Assembly: GCA_005884335.1 (NCBI GenBank)
Contig: VBCJ01000141.1
Coordinates: 1 to 14,820, forward strand
Origin: Betaproteobacteria bacterium
GTDB lineage: Bacteria > Pseudomonadota > Gammaproteobacteria > Burkholderiales > SG8-39
Length of the DNA: 14,820 nucleotides
Reading direction: 5' to 3'
Shown here: positions 5,860-14,088 of the stretch, piece after piece
Position numbering within the stretch: the stretch's first letter is position 1
Layout of the letters: the number at the start of each line of letters is the position of its first letter
Notes under the pieces: model-generated
The model's input: the letters and a program-made list of their open reading frames with translations, nothing else
What the model was told of the DNA's origin: nothing
Database searches by the model: none
Position numbers and translations under genes: made by a program

Positions 5860-6096
5860 TTACCGACCCCATCGCGCCTTAGCAGCCTTCTTGGCGATCT
5901 CAGTGCGCTTCTTGGCGGACATGGATTCCGCTCTGGCCTTGCCGCCTTTCAGTCCACCCAGCCGCCCTAGAGCGACCGCAGCGGGGTTCTTGCCCTCGAT
6001 CTTGAGCATGGGCTGGCCCCCTACAGCCTGGGATACGATGGCCGCCGCAAGCTGGTTTAGATCGTCCTTTGTGGCCTTCCTTGAGCGCTTAGGCAT
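5860..6096 (-). CDS. Small basic 'KGGKARA' conserved hypothetical protein
   Basis: The 78-residue Lys/Arg/Ala-rich product starts MPKRSRKATKDDLNQLAAAI and contains a Gly-rich stretch GRLGGLKGGKARA (residues 44-56) followed by a basic helix KKRTEIAKKAAKARW (62-76). Similar GGxKGGKARA...EIAKKAAxARW patterns occur in many small bacterial proteins of unknown role, sometimes likened to the KGG stress-repeat type. The basic charge suggests nucleic-acid binding, but this is inference. The ATG at 6096 has no clear Shine-Dalgarno sequence. It is divergent from dnaA, starting 147 bp upstream of the dnaA ATG. Confidence 0.7.
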   Translation of the reverse strand: MPKRSRKATKDDLNQLAAAIVSQAVGGQPMLKIEGKNPAAVALGRLGGLKGGKARAESMSAKKRTEIAKKAAKARWGR

Positions 6097-6243
6097 ACGC
6101 CAACGTGCCAGACCGCGCTAAATCCGTCAATACCATAGGGATTCAAAGTGGCCCGCACCCCGCTCTGGCCGGCTGTGGATAACTTTCCAGGAAACAGGTA
6201 AAATCATCCTGCTGTTTTCCCGAACCGAACCATATAAGTCTCC
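6097..6243. other. dnaA upstream region, candidate part of oriC
   Basis: This 147-bp gap between the divergent KGGKARA gene and dnaA holds one perfect DnaA box and presumably the dnaA promoter. A TAAAAT at 6199-6204 could be a -10 box, but no good -35 box sits at the right distance. No Shine-Dalgarno sequence is evident in the last 15 bases before the dnaA ATG. A single box is sparse for a full origin, so it may be autoregulatory or one half of a bipartite origin. Confidence 0.45.
6174..6182 (-). promoter_or_regulatory. Perfect DnaA box
   Basis: The minus strand reads TTATCCACA, the exact 9-mer consensus bound by DnaA, 61 bp before the dnaA start. It can serve dnaA autoregulation, origin function, or both. 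Confidence 0.8.
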
Positions 6244-7590
6244 ATGCAGGGTTTCTGGGCCTCGTGCCTGAGTCGCTTCGAAAAAGAGCTTCCCGCTCAG
6301 CAGTTTAATACCTGGATCCGGCCGCTCAAACTGGACGCCTCGGCGGCACCATCCGGGGAGCTGCGTTTACTCGCTCCGAACCGCTTTGTGCTGCAGTGGG
6401 TGAAGGAACGGTTCGTGCCTCGCATCGAGACGATGGGGGCAGAATTCTTCTCGTCCCCAATCCGCGTATCGCTCACCCTCGAAACCGCAGACGCAGCGGA
6501 GCCCATCAAGACTTCCAGCCCCGCGATCCGCGCCGCGCGCACTCTCGCGCCCCGATCTCCGCACGCCGAGCGTTCGAGCCTCATTCCAGAATTCAGCTTC
6601 GACGGCTTTGTCGCCGGAAAAGCCAATCAGCTGGCGCGCGCCGCCGCGCTGCAGGTCGCCGAACACCCCGGCACATCGTACAACCCGCTCTTCATCTACG
6701 GTGGCGTCGGCTTGGGAAAGACCCACCTGATTCACGCGGTCGGCAACCTTGTTCTCGCGCAACATCCGAGTGCGCGGGTGCGCTACCTCCACGCCGCGCA
6801 GTACATCTCCGACGTCATTAGAGCCTATCAACAAAAGTCTTTCGATGAGTTCAAACGCTACTATCACTCACTCGATCTCCTTCTGATCGACGACATCCAG
6901 TTTTTCACCGGGAAGGACCGCACCCAAGAGGAGTTTTTTTACGCATTCAATGCTTTGATCGAAGCTCACAAGCAGCTCATCATCACCTGCGACACCTATC
7001 CGAAGGATCTTGCAGGAATGGACGAGCGCCTCAAGTCACGCTTTTCGTGGGGCCTGACTGTGGCAATAGAGCCTCCGGAGCAGGAAATGCGGGTCGCAAT
7101 CATCTTAAAAAAGGCCGAAGCAGTGTCGCTCAAGCTCTCGGAGGAAGTCGCCTTCTTCATAGCCAAGCACATCCGCTCGAACGTACGCGAACTCGAAGGC
7201 GCGCTGAAGAGCGTCATCGCTTATTCGCGCTTCAACGGCCGAGACATCACGCTTGACACCGCCAAGGAGGCGCTCAAGGACCTCCTAACCGCACAAAACC
7301 GGCAGATCACAGTTGACAATATCCAGAAGACCGTCGCCGAGTACTACAAGATCAAGGTATCCGACATGCACTCGAAAAAACGCAGCCGAAACGTCGCTCG
7401 GCCTCGCCAGCTTGCAATGGCGCTCGCGAAGGACCTCACCCAAATGAGCCTGCCGGACATCGGCGACGCGTTCGGCAACCGCGACCATACGACAGTCCTC
7501 CATGCGTGTCGCACCATCGCAACCCTGCGAGAGAAGAACCACGACATCAACCGCGACTACCACGTGCTCGAGCAGGTACTCAAAGGGTGA
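6244..7590 (+). CDS. dnaA: Chromosomal replication initiator DnaA
   Basis: DnaA binds 9-mer boxes at oriC, oligomerises with ATP and melts the origin. The 448-residue product begins MQGFWASCLSRFEKELPAQQ (domain I), followed by a short variable linker, then the AAA+ domain with Walker A GGVGLGKT (153-160) and Walker B LLLIDD (212-217). The C-terminal DNA-binding domain carries the signature DIGDAFGNRDHTTVLHACRT (405-424). The length is at the short end of the usual 440-520 range because the domain II linker is brief. The start matches relatives, although the upstream bases (GTCTCC) are not a Shine-Dalgarno sequence. A DnaA box upstream suggests autoregulation. It heads dnaA-dnaN-gyrB. Confidence 0.99.
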   Translation: MQGFWASCLSRFEKELPAQQFNTWIRPLKLDASAAPSGELRLLAPNRFVLQWVKERFVPRIETMGAEFFSSPIRVSLTLETADAAEPIKTSSPAIRAARTLAPRSPHAERSSLIPEFSFDGFVAGKANQLARAAALQVAEHPGTSYNPLFIYGGVGLGKTHLIHAVGNLVLAQHPSARVRYLHAAQYISDVIRAYQQKSFDEFKRYYHSLDLLLIDDIQFFTGKDRTQEEFFYAFNALIEAHKQLIITCDTYPKDLAGMDERLKSRFSWGLTVAIEPPEQEMRVAIILKKAEAVSLKLSEEVAFFIAKHIRSNVRELEGALKSVIAYSRFNGRDITLDTAKEALKDLLTAQNRQITVDNIQKTVAEYYKIKVSDMHSKKRSRNVARPRQLAMALAKDLTQMSLPDIGDAFGNRDHTTVLHACRTIATLREKNHDINRDYHVLEQVLKG

Positions 7591-7630
7591 ACAAGCTGCG
7601 CACAACCATGGGACGAATTGTGGGCAAATG

Positions 7631-7655
7631 GCGCCGTCGAGGAGTGGCGGCTTTT
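7631..7655 (+). terminator. Weak possible terminator after dnaA
   Basis: GCCG and CGGC can pair around an 11-base loop (7633-7651) and are followed directly by five T. The stem is only four pairs, and CGCC/GGCG gives a competing four-pair stem, so termination would be inefficient at best. The T-run may simply belong to the AT-rich origin-like segment. Confidence 0.3.
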
Positions 7656-7741
7656 TGTTCATATTTTTACCACGGCCTATTTTGCTCTTTACTAACAGTT
7701 TACAAACGCCGAAGCCTCGTGCGTTTACTGCTTGAGCAGAG

Positions 7742-7750
7742 TTATCCACC
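7742..7750 (+). promoter_or_regulatory. DnaA box with one mismatch
   Basis: TTATCCACC differs from the TTATCCACA consensus only at the last base and lies 38 bp before dnaN, next to the AT-rich part of the gap. Confidence 0.55.
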
Positions 7751-7788
7751 TAGAAGATCGTGATCATCATCATAATCAAGGAAATAAA

Positions 7789-8898
7789 ATGAATCTGCTG
7801 AAGACCCAACGCGAAGCGCTGCTCGCGCCTCTGCAGGCGGTCACTGGAATCATCGAGCGGCGTCATACGCTGCCGATCTTGTCCAATGTGTTGCTTTCTA
7901 GGACGGACAACAACATCGAGTTCGTCGCTACTGACATCGAGATCGAGATTACGACGAACATGACCATCGAGGGGACCGGGGATACCAAGAAAATAACCGT
8001 AGGAGCGCGAAAGCTCGTCGATATTCTGCGCGCTCTTCCGGAGGGATCGGAGGTTACCCTTGCGTTGCAGGACAAGAGGCTTCAGGTAAAGTCAGGAAAA
8101 AGCCGTTTCAACTTGCAGACGCTCTCGGCAGAGGATTTTCCGAGATTGACTCTGCTCGAGGCGTCGGCTACGAGCTTCTCGGTTTCGCAAAAGTTGCTGA
8201 AATCGCTTTTAGGGCTGGTTCAGTATGCAATGGCTCAGCAGGATATCCGCTACTATCTCAATGGCCTGCTCATGGTCGTCGAGGAAGGGCAGCTGAAGCT
8301 GGTGGCGACCGATGGGCACAGGTTGGCCTACGCAAGCCGAGAAGTCGGGGGAAAGAATCTCTCCAAGCAGGAAGTGATACTTCCCCGCAAAACGATTATC
8401 GAGCTTTCGAAGCTCCTTGAGGACAGCGATGATTCCGTTGCGATCGAATTGTCCTCGGCCCAGGCTAAGTTTAGGTTTGGCAACGTGGTGCTCGTGTCGA
8501 AGTTGGTAGACGGAAAGTTTCCCGACTATGGCCGAGTGATCCCGCAGAACCATCCGAAGAAGCTGAAGCTCGAGCGGATTGCTCTGTTGCAGGCGTTGCA
8601 GCGGGCGGCGATTCTCACCAGCGACAAGTTTCGCGGCGTGCGCTGGGTTCTGGGCGACGGGAGTCTCAAGATAAGCTGCAGCAATACCGAGCAGGAGGAA
8701 GCCCAGGAAGAGCTTGATGTGCCGTACAAAGGGGAGACGCTCGACATCGGGTTCAATGTCGGCTATCTCGTGGACGTGCTCAACAATCTCGACGTTGCCG
8801 AGGTCGAGTGCGGATTGGGCGATGCCAATTCGAGCGCGCTGTTTACCCTGCCGGGGCGCAACGATTTCAAATACGTCGTGATGCCGATGCGGATCTGA
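7789..8898 (+). CDS. dnaN: DNA polymerase III beta subunit (sliding clamp)
   Basis: The beta clamp is a dimeric ring that tethers polymerase III and repair polymerases to DNA. The 369-residue product, close to the usual 366-370, starts MNLLKTQREALLAPLQAVTG, contains the typical RRHTLPILSNVLL segment and the YLNGLLMV...ATDGHRLA middle-domain pattern, and ends with the family's VMPMRI tail. The ATG at 7789 has AAGGA six bases upstream; possible in-frame starts further upstream (7732) lack both a Shine-Dalgarno sequence and homology. gyrB follows after 15 bp, so they are probably co-transcribed; recF, often found between them, is absent. Confidence 0.99.
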   Translation: MNLLKTQREALLAPLQAVTGIIERRHTLPILSNVLLSRTDNNIEFVATDIEIEITTNMTIEGTGDTKKITVGARKLVDILRALPEGSEVTLALQDKRLQVKSGKSRFNLQTLSAEDFPRLTLLEASATSFSVSQKLLKSLLGLVQYAMAQQDIRYYLNGLLMVVEEGQLKLVATDGHRLAYASREVGGKNLSKQEVILPRKTIIELSKLLEDSDDSVAIELSSAQAKFRFGNVVLVSKLVDGKFPDYGRVIPQNHPKKLKLERIALLQALQRAAILTSDKFRGVRWVLGDGSLKISCSNTEQEEAQEELDVPYKGETLDIGFNVGYLVDVLNNLDVAEVECGLGDANSSALFTLPGRNDFKYVVMPMRI

Positions 8899-8913
8899 GT
8901 GAAGAGAAAATAA

Positions 8914-11337
8914 ATGTCTGAAGCAGAAAAGAACGATCAGGCGCGCGACCAATACGATTCCGATAGCATCAAGGTACTGAAGGGTCTGGATGCGGTGCGC
9001 AAGCGCCCGGGCATGTACATCGGTGACACCTCCGATGGGACCGGACTACACCACATGGTGTTCGAGGTCGTGGATAACGCCATCGACGAGGCATTAGCGG
9101 GTTTCTGTAACGAGATCACGGTCACGATTCACACGGACAACTCGATCAGCGTAATCGATAACGGGCGCGGCATTCCCACAGAGCTCCACAAGGACGACGA
9201 ACAGAAACGCTCGGCCGCGGAGATCGTGATGACCGAGCTTCACGCGGGCGGGAAGTTCGACAACAATTCCTACAAGATCGCCGGCGGCCTGCATGGCGTC
9301 GGCGTGTCCGTGGTCAATGCGCTCTCCGACTGGCTGCGCCTTAGCATTCGACGCGACGGAAAGAGCCACTTTATGGAATTCCGGCGCGGCGTGCCCGTGG
9401 CGCCGCTCAAGGTCACCGGCAAGACCGAGAGACGCGGCACCGAGGTGCATTTTCTGGCGAGCGCGGAGACCTTTGGGGTGGTCGAATACCACTTCGACAT
9501 CCTGGCGCGACGGCTGCGCGAGCTTTCGTTCCTCAACAACGGGGTCAAGATCCAGCTAGTCGACCAACGCTTCGGAAAAGAGGAGAACTTCGCGCACACT
9601 GGCGGGGTGAAGGGGTTTGTCGAATACATCAATCGAAGCAAAAACGTGCTGCACAGCACGCCTTTTCATGCAATCGCGCAGAAGGAAGGCATCACGGTCG
9701 AAGTGGCGATGCAGTGGAACGACTCCTATCAGGAGCAGGTGCTCTGTTTCACGAACAATATTCCACAGCGTGACGGCGGCACTCACCTGACGGGCCTGCG
9801 GGCCGCCATGACACGCAGCTTGAATCAATATATCGAATCGAACGAAGTCGCCAAGAAGGCCAAGGTCGAGACCACCGGAGACGATATGCGTGAAGGCCTG
9901 TCGTGCGTGCTCTCGATCAAGGTGCCCGAGCCGAAATTCTCTTCGCAAACGAAGGACAAGCTCGTTTCCTCTGAAGTGGGGCCGGTGGTCCAGGAGCTCG
10001 TAGGCGAAAAACTGAAGAATTTTCTCCTCGAGCGGCCGAACGATGCCCGCATCATCTGCGGCAAGATCGTGGATGCGGCACGAGCGCGTGAAGCTGCGCG
10101 CAAGGCGCGGGAGATGACGCGCCGCAAAGGCGTCCTCGACTCGTTCGGGCTGTCCGCCAAGCTCGCCGACTGTCAGGAGAAGGACCCAGCACTTTGCGAG
10201 CTCTACATCGTCGAGGGCGACTCAGCTGGCGGTTCGGCTAAACAAGGTCGCGACCGCAAGTTCCAGGCCATCTTGCCGTTGAAAGGTAAGATACTGAACG
10301 TCGAAAAAGCGCGGTTCGACAAGCTGATCTCCTCCCAGGAGATCGTGACCTTGATCCAGACGTTGGGCACCGGGATAGGCAAGGACGAGTACGATATCTC
10401 GAAACTGCGCTACCACCGTATCATCATCATGACCGACGCCGATGTCGATGGCGCGCATATTCGCACGCTGTTGCTTACGTTTTTCTATCGACAGATGCCG
10501 GAGCTCGTTGAGCACGGACACGTATACATCGCGCAACCCCCCCTCTACAAGGTGAAGCTGGGCAAGCAGGAACGCTATTTCAAAGACGACCACGAGCGTG
10601 CACAGTTCATGCTCGCACAGGCTCTGGTGGGAGCGTCTCTCGCGCCCAGAAAGGGAGGGCAGGCAATCGAGGGCAAGACGCTTGAGCAGCTCGCGAAGGC
10701 CTATCTATTTGCCGAGGCAGTGGTGGTGCGAGCCTCGAAGATCATCGACGTCGAGGCCTTGGCCGCGCTCATGCGTGGCGTTAAAGTCGATCTTTCCAAT
10801 CCGCAGTCTGCGGGGGCGAGCGCGCTCCGGCTCAAACAGGCTATGGCTGCCAAAGGGAACGGGGTCAATGTAAGCGCGCGCTACGACGGCAAGAACGAGC
10901 GCCACCAACTGGTGATCGAGCGGACCCACCACGGAAATGTCCGAACGAGCGTGCTCGACGATGATTTTCTGTCGTCGGGCGACTACCAGCAACTCAACCG
11001 GATCGCGCAACTACTGCAGGGCCTCATCGGGCCTGGTGCCGTGATCAAGCGCGAGGACAAGGAAGAAGGGGTTGCCGATTTTCCGCAAGCCATGAAGTGG
11101 CTGCTCGGAGAAGTCGAGCGCAGCGCGGCGATCCAGCGCTACAAGGGCCTCGGAGAGATGAATCCGGAACAACTCTGGGAGACTACGATGGATCCGCAGT
11201 CTCGGCGGCTGCTCAAAGTGCAGATCGAAGACGGGATCGCCGCGGATGAGATCTTCACCAAGCTGATGGGCGACGACGTCGAGCCCCGGCGGGTGTTCAT
11301 CGAGCAGAACGCACTGGTCGCGCGGCTCGACGTTTGA
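8914..11337 (+). CDS. gyrB: DNA gyrase subunit B
   Basis: GyrB is the ATPase subunit of gyrase, which with GyrA introduces negative supercoils. The 807-residue product has the GHKL ATPase motifs (N55 in EVVDNAIDEA, DNGRGIP at 82-88, GGLHGVG at 124-130), the transducer domain, and the TOPRIM domain with E434 (IVEGDSAGGSAKQGRD) and D508/D510/D512 (MTDADVDGAH). It ends with the IQRYKGLGEMNPEQLW tail. The length, similar to E. coli GyrB, shows the long Gram-negative form with the insert in the C-terminal half (about residues 560-735). A purine-rich GAAGAGA precedes the ATG. It ends 31 bp from the convergent topB. Confidence 0.99.
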   Translation: MSEAEKNDQARDQYDSDSIKVLKGLDAVRKRPGMYIGDTSDGTGLHHMVFEVVDNAIDEALAGFCNEITVTIHTDNSISVIDNGRGIPTELHKDDEQKRSAAEIVMTELHAGGKFDNNSYKIAGGLHGVGVSVVNALSDWLRLSIRRDGKSHFMEFRRGVPVAPLKVTGKTERRGTEVHFLASAETFGVVEYHFDILARRLRELSFLNNGVKIQLVDQRFGKEENFAHTGGVKGFVEYINRSKNVLHSTPFHAIAQKEGITVEVAMQWNDSYQEQVLCFTNNIPQRDGGTHLTGLRAAMTRSLNQYIESNEVAKKAKVETTGDDMREGLSCVLSIKVPEPKFSSQTKDKLVSSEVGPVVQELVGEKLKNFLLERPNDARIICGKIVDAARAREAARKAREMTRRKGVLDSFGLSAKLADCQEKDPALCELYIVEGDSAGGSAKQGRDRKFQAILPLKGKILNVEKARFDKLISSQEIVTLIQTLGTGIGKDEYDISKLRYHRIIIMTDADVDGAHIRTLLLTFFYRQMPELVEHGHVYIAQPPLYKVKLGKQERYFKDDHERAQFMLAQALVGASLAPRKGGQAIEGKTLEQLAKAYLFAEAVVVRASKIIDVEALAALMRGVKVDLSNPQSAGASALRLKQAMAAKGNGVNVSARYDGKNERHQLVIERTHHGNVRTSVLDDDFLSSGDYQQLNRIAQLLQGLIGPGAVIKREDKEEGVADFPQAMKWLLGEVERSAAIQRYKGLGEMNPEQLWETTMDPQSRRLLKVQIEDGIAADEIFTKLMGDDVEPRRVFIEQNALVARLDV

Positions 11338-11368
11338 AGGTCGCCGACGATGGCGGGCGTGCCGGTAT

Positions 11369-13942
11369 CTAAGCCGCTTTCTTGCTTCGAACCGCCCGCC
11401 GGCGATTGGCAGGTCGCTTCGCGCGCGTCTTGCTTTCGGCTTTCGGCTTCGCTGGGGTTCTTTCGGGTGCTTCGAGCGTTGCGGGCGGGCGCGCGGCAGC
11501 TTTCGCTGCGCGAGGCGCGAACTCGAACCCCACCTTGCCGTCTGCGCCGCGCACCAGGAACGCCGAAAACGGCCTGCCTTTCCGGGAAATGAATCGGTGC
11601 AAAAGATCGGTCTTTCCCGTTGCAAGCAGTTTCTTTATTTCCTCGGGCTCAACGGGTCGCTGCAGAATCACGCGTCCGGAGCGAAAGTCGCAGCGCCGGG
11701 TGGGATGGACGCTATTCTCACAGACGTATGCCATCGGCTGCTCGAACACTCGGCCGCCGCACTTCGGACAGGGACCGAGCGGAGTCAGACCTGAAAAATC
11801 CACTTTTTCCGCAGCGTCATCACCTGCCTGGCGCCCGAAGTCGAACTCTGCACGCAGCTCGGGGGTGAGCCGCACCATTGCGGCGAACGGTTTTCCGACT
11901 CGGCTGCGGAAACCCGTCAGAGGGCCCACCGAGCGCTTAGCGATCAGAGTTTCAATCTCCTCGGGGGCGAACTCGCGGCTGGACACCACTTTCCAGATCG
12001 AAAAATCGCATTTCTGGCACTTGAACTTGCGGTAGTTTTCCTGCACTGTACCGCCGCACTTCGGGCACGGAGTCTTCAGGGTGCGGAACACGGTATCGGG
12101 TATGACCCCGCGCTTGATGCGGGAAACCATTTCCCGGGTGAGATCGACGATGTGCTCCATGAACTCGCTGCGCGGCAGAGTCCCGTGCTCCATCTGTTTC
12201 AGCTTGAATTCCCAGTTACCGGTGAGCTCCGGGGAACACAACTCGTTGACGCCGAAATGGCGCAGCGCGAAGAGCAGTGAAGAAGCCTTGGGCGTTGGCT
12301 GAAGTTCGCGACCGGAGCGGTGGACATAGTCTTCGTAGATCAGACCCTCGATGATCTGCGCACGGGTTGCCGGGGTACCCAGTCCCTTCTCGCTCATCGC
12401 TTCGCGCAGCTCCTCGTCCTCAACCAGTTTTCCGGCGCCTTCCATCGCCGAGAGAAGCGTTGCCTCGGTGAAGCGTGCCGGCGGCTTCGTCTGGCTGGCG
12501 CGAACCTCCACCTCGCGCGCGCGTACCTTCTCTCCATTCTTGATTGCGACAAGACTTGAAGACTCACCTGTTTCCGCTTCCTTACCGTAGACCTCAAGCC
12601 AGCCGGCTTGGGTCATCACTCTGCCCTCGGTCTTGAAAGCCTCGCCTTCGACGCGGGTGAGTCGGGTCGTAACGAGATACTCGGCTGCCGGGAAAAAAAC
12701 GGCGAGAAAACGCTTCACCACCAAGTCGTAGAGCTTCCTCTCCGCCTCGGACAGATGTCGCGGCAGCTGCATCGTAGGGATGATCGCGAAGTGGTCGGAA
12801 ATCTTCTTGTTGTCGAATACGCGCCTATTCGGCTTGACCCAGCCGTTCCTGAGAATCTGGGCAGCGTGCCGCGCGTATCCCGAGGTTTTCTGCGCTGCAA
12901 TAGTGTCCAGCGCCTTCTTCACCGTGCCGAGGTAGTCCTCGGGCAGCGCACGAGAATCCGTCCGCGGATAGGTGAGAGCCTTGTGCCTTTCGTACAACAC
13001 CTGTGCGAGCCCGAGCGTGGTCTTCGCCGAAAACCCGAAGCGCCCGTTCGCATCACGCTGCAGGCTCGTCAGGTCGTAGAGTAGAGGGGAAAGCTGCGAT
13101 ACCGGTTTCGCCTCCTCGGTGGCAACGCCCGACTTCCTGAGACACTTATCGCGGATGGCCGCGGCCCGCTTCTCGTCCCACAGCCTCTCAGGCCTTGCTT
13201 CGCCGTCTGCCTTCTGGAAGCTTTCGTCGAACCAGCGGCCAGGGTACTCGCCCTGCGCGGCGGCAAACGTCGCGTGGATTTCCCAATAGTCGCGGGCCTT
13301 GAAGCCGCGTATGCGATCCTCGCGCTCGACGAGAATCGCGAGCGTCGGTGTCTGCACACGGCCGACCGTGGTCTTGTAAAAACCGCCTTCTTTCGAGTTG
13401 AAGGCTGTCATGGCGCGTGTGCCGTTGATGCCGATGAGCCAATCCGACTCGGAGCGGCACAGGGCAGCGTCGGCTAGGGGGAGCAACTCGCGGTCCTTGC
13501 GGAGCTGCTCGAAACCTTCCTTAATGGAGCTTTGCGTCATCGACTGCAGCCACAAACGCTCGATTGGCTTCTTGTTGCTGGCGTGCCGAACGATATACCG
13601 GAAAATCAACTCGCCTTCCCGACCCGCGTCGCAGGCGTTTATCACGCCGGTCAAGTCCTTGCGTCGCAGCAACTTGACGAGGAGCTTGAGGCGTTCCTCA
13701 GTGCGCTCGATCGGCTTCAGATCGAAGTGCGGTGGGATCACAGGCAGGTGGGCAAAGGACCACTTGCCTCGTTTGACCTCCACGCCTTCGGGCGGAACGA
13801 GCTCGAGCAGATGGCCGATCGCCGACGAAAGCACGTAGTCCCCACTTTCGTAGTACTCGCCGTGGCGCGTAAAGCCACCCAAAGTGCGCGCGATGTCATT
13901 CGCCACTGAGGGCTTTTCGGCGATGATGAGTTTCTTGGCCAC
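11369..13942 (-). CDS. topB: DNA topoisomerase III
   Basis: TopB is a type IA topoisomerase that decatenates and resolves single-strand-linked DNA, often with a RecQ helicase. The 857-residue product starts MAKKLIIAEKPSVANDIART, with TOPRIM E9 and D105/E109 (CDAGREGEL), and has the catalytic Tyr325 in LTYPRTDSRALPEDY. After the core come two C-terminal modules with Cys motifs: CPKCGG from C626 and another CPKCGG from C725, the latter followed by CENSVHPTRRCDF. A Lys/Arg/Ala-rich tail follows (about residues 815-857). It is much longer than the 653-residue E. coli enzyme because of these additions. The start is GTG, with no clear Shine-Dalgarno sequence. It lies 146 bp after smg on the same strand. 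Confidence 0.98.
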   Translation of the reverse strand: MAKKLIIAEKPSVANDIARTLGGFTRHGEYYESGDYVLSSAIGHLLELVPPEGVEVKRGKWSFAHLPVIPPHFDLKPIERTEERLKLLVKLLRRKDLTGVINACDAGREGELIFRYIVRHASNKKPIERLWLQSMTQSSIKEGFEQLRKDRELLPLADAALCRSESDWLIGINGTRAMTAFNSKEGGFYKTTVGRVQTPTLAILVEREDRIRGFKARDYWEIHATFAAAQGEYPGRWFDESFQKADGEARPERLWDEKRAAAIRDKCLRKSGVATEEAKPVSQLSPLLYDLTSLQRDANGRFGFSAKTTLGLAQVLYERHKALTYPRTDSRALPEDYLGTVKKALDTIAAQKTSGYARHAAQILRNGWVKPNRRVFDNKKISDHFAIIPTMQLPRHLSEAERKLYDLVVKRFLAVFFPAAEYLVTTRLTRVEGEAFKTEGRVMTQAGWLEVYGKEAETGESSSLVAIKNGEKVRAREVEVRASQTKPPARFTEATLLSAMEGAGKLVEDEELREAMSEKGLGTPATRAQIIEGLIYEDYVHRSGRELQPTPKASSLLFALRHFGVNELCSPELTGNWEFKLKQMEHGTLPRSEFMEHIVDLTREMVSRIKRGVIPDTVFRTLKTPCPKCGGTVQENYRKFKCQKCDFSIWKVVSSREFAPEEIETLIAKRSVGPLTGFRSRVGKPFAAMVRLTPELRAEFDFGRQAGDDAAEKVDFSGLTPLGPCPKCGGRVFEQPMAYVCENSVHPTRRCDFRSGRVILQRPVEPEEIKKLLATGKTDLLHRFISRKGRPFSAFLVRGADGKVGFEFAPRAAKAAARPPATLEAPERTPAKPKAESKTRAKRPANRRRAVRSKKAA

Positions 13943-13982
13943 TGAGAAGAAGAGATTGCGAAAAGAAACAGACGACAGGATT

Positions 13983-14071
13983 CGAGTCCGTCTCTACGCG
14001 AAGCGCAGAATGATAAGTGTAATCGGAACGTGAAGCAAGAAACTGTCGCGCGCGAATGCCGAGTCCGTCTC
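13983..14071 (+). repeat. 12-bp exact direct repeat pair
   Basis: CGAGTCCGTCTC occurs at 13983-13994 and 14060-14071, 77 bp apart, in the smg-topB gap. The function is unknown; it may be a protein-binding site pair or a remnant of local duplication. Confidence 0.5.
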
Positions 14072-14082
14072 GGGAGCTCGGC
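14058..14082 (-). other. GC-rich hairpin after smg
   Basis: GCCGAG (14058-14063) can pair with CTCGGC (14077-14082) across 13 bases, or CCGAG (14059-14063) with CTCGG (14069-14073) across five. The structure begins seven bases after the smg stop on the minus strand. No T-run follows, so it is not a standard intrinsic terminator; it may stabilise mRNA or attenuate readthrough into topB. Confidence 0.35.
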
Positions 14083-14088
14083 TCGATA

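Larger units (their letters stand above)
7591..7788. other. dnaA-dnaN intergenic region, candidate part of oriC
   Basis: This 198-bp gap is unusually long for dnaA-dnaN and contains a T-rich segment (about 7651-7700), a 7/9 DnaA-box-like site (complement of 7619-7627, TTGCCCACA), a one-mismatch DnaA box (7742-7750) and two GATC sites close together near 7757-7765. An AT-rich stretch beside DnaA sites is what an unwinding element looks like. It may also carry a dnaN promoter. Origin function is inferred. Confidence 0.5.
13943..14088. other. smg-topB gap with direct repeat and hairpin
   Basis: This 146-bp gap holds no ORF. It contains a 12-bp exact direct repeat and an imperfect stem, listed separately. 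On the minus strand the bases just before the topB GTG are pyrimidine-rich (CTCTTCTTCTCA) and offer no ribosome-binding site. I see no convincing promoter. Confidence 0.4.

Noticed and set aside
11338..11368. Bidirectional terminator between gyrB and topB
   Set aside because: Only a four-base CGCC/GGCG pairing is visible and no T-run; too weak to list.
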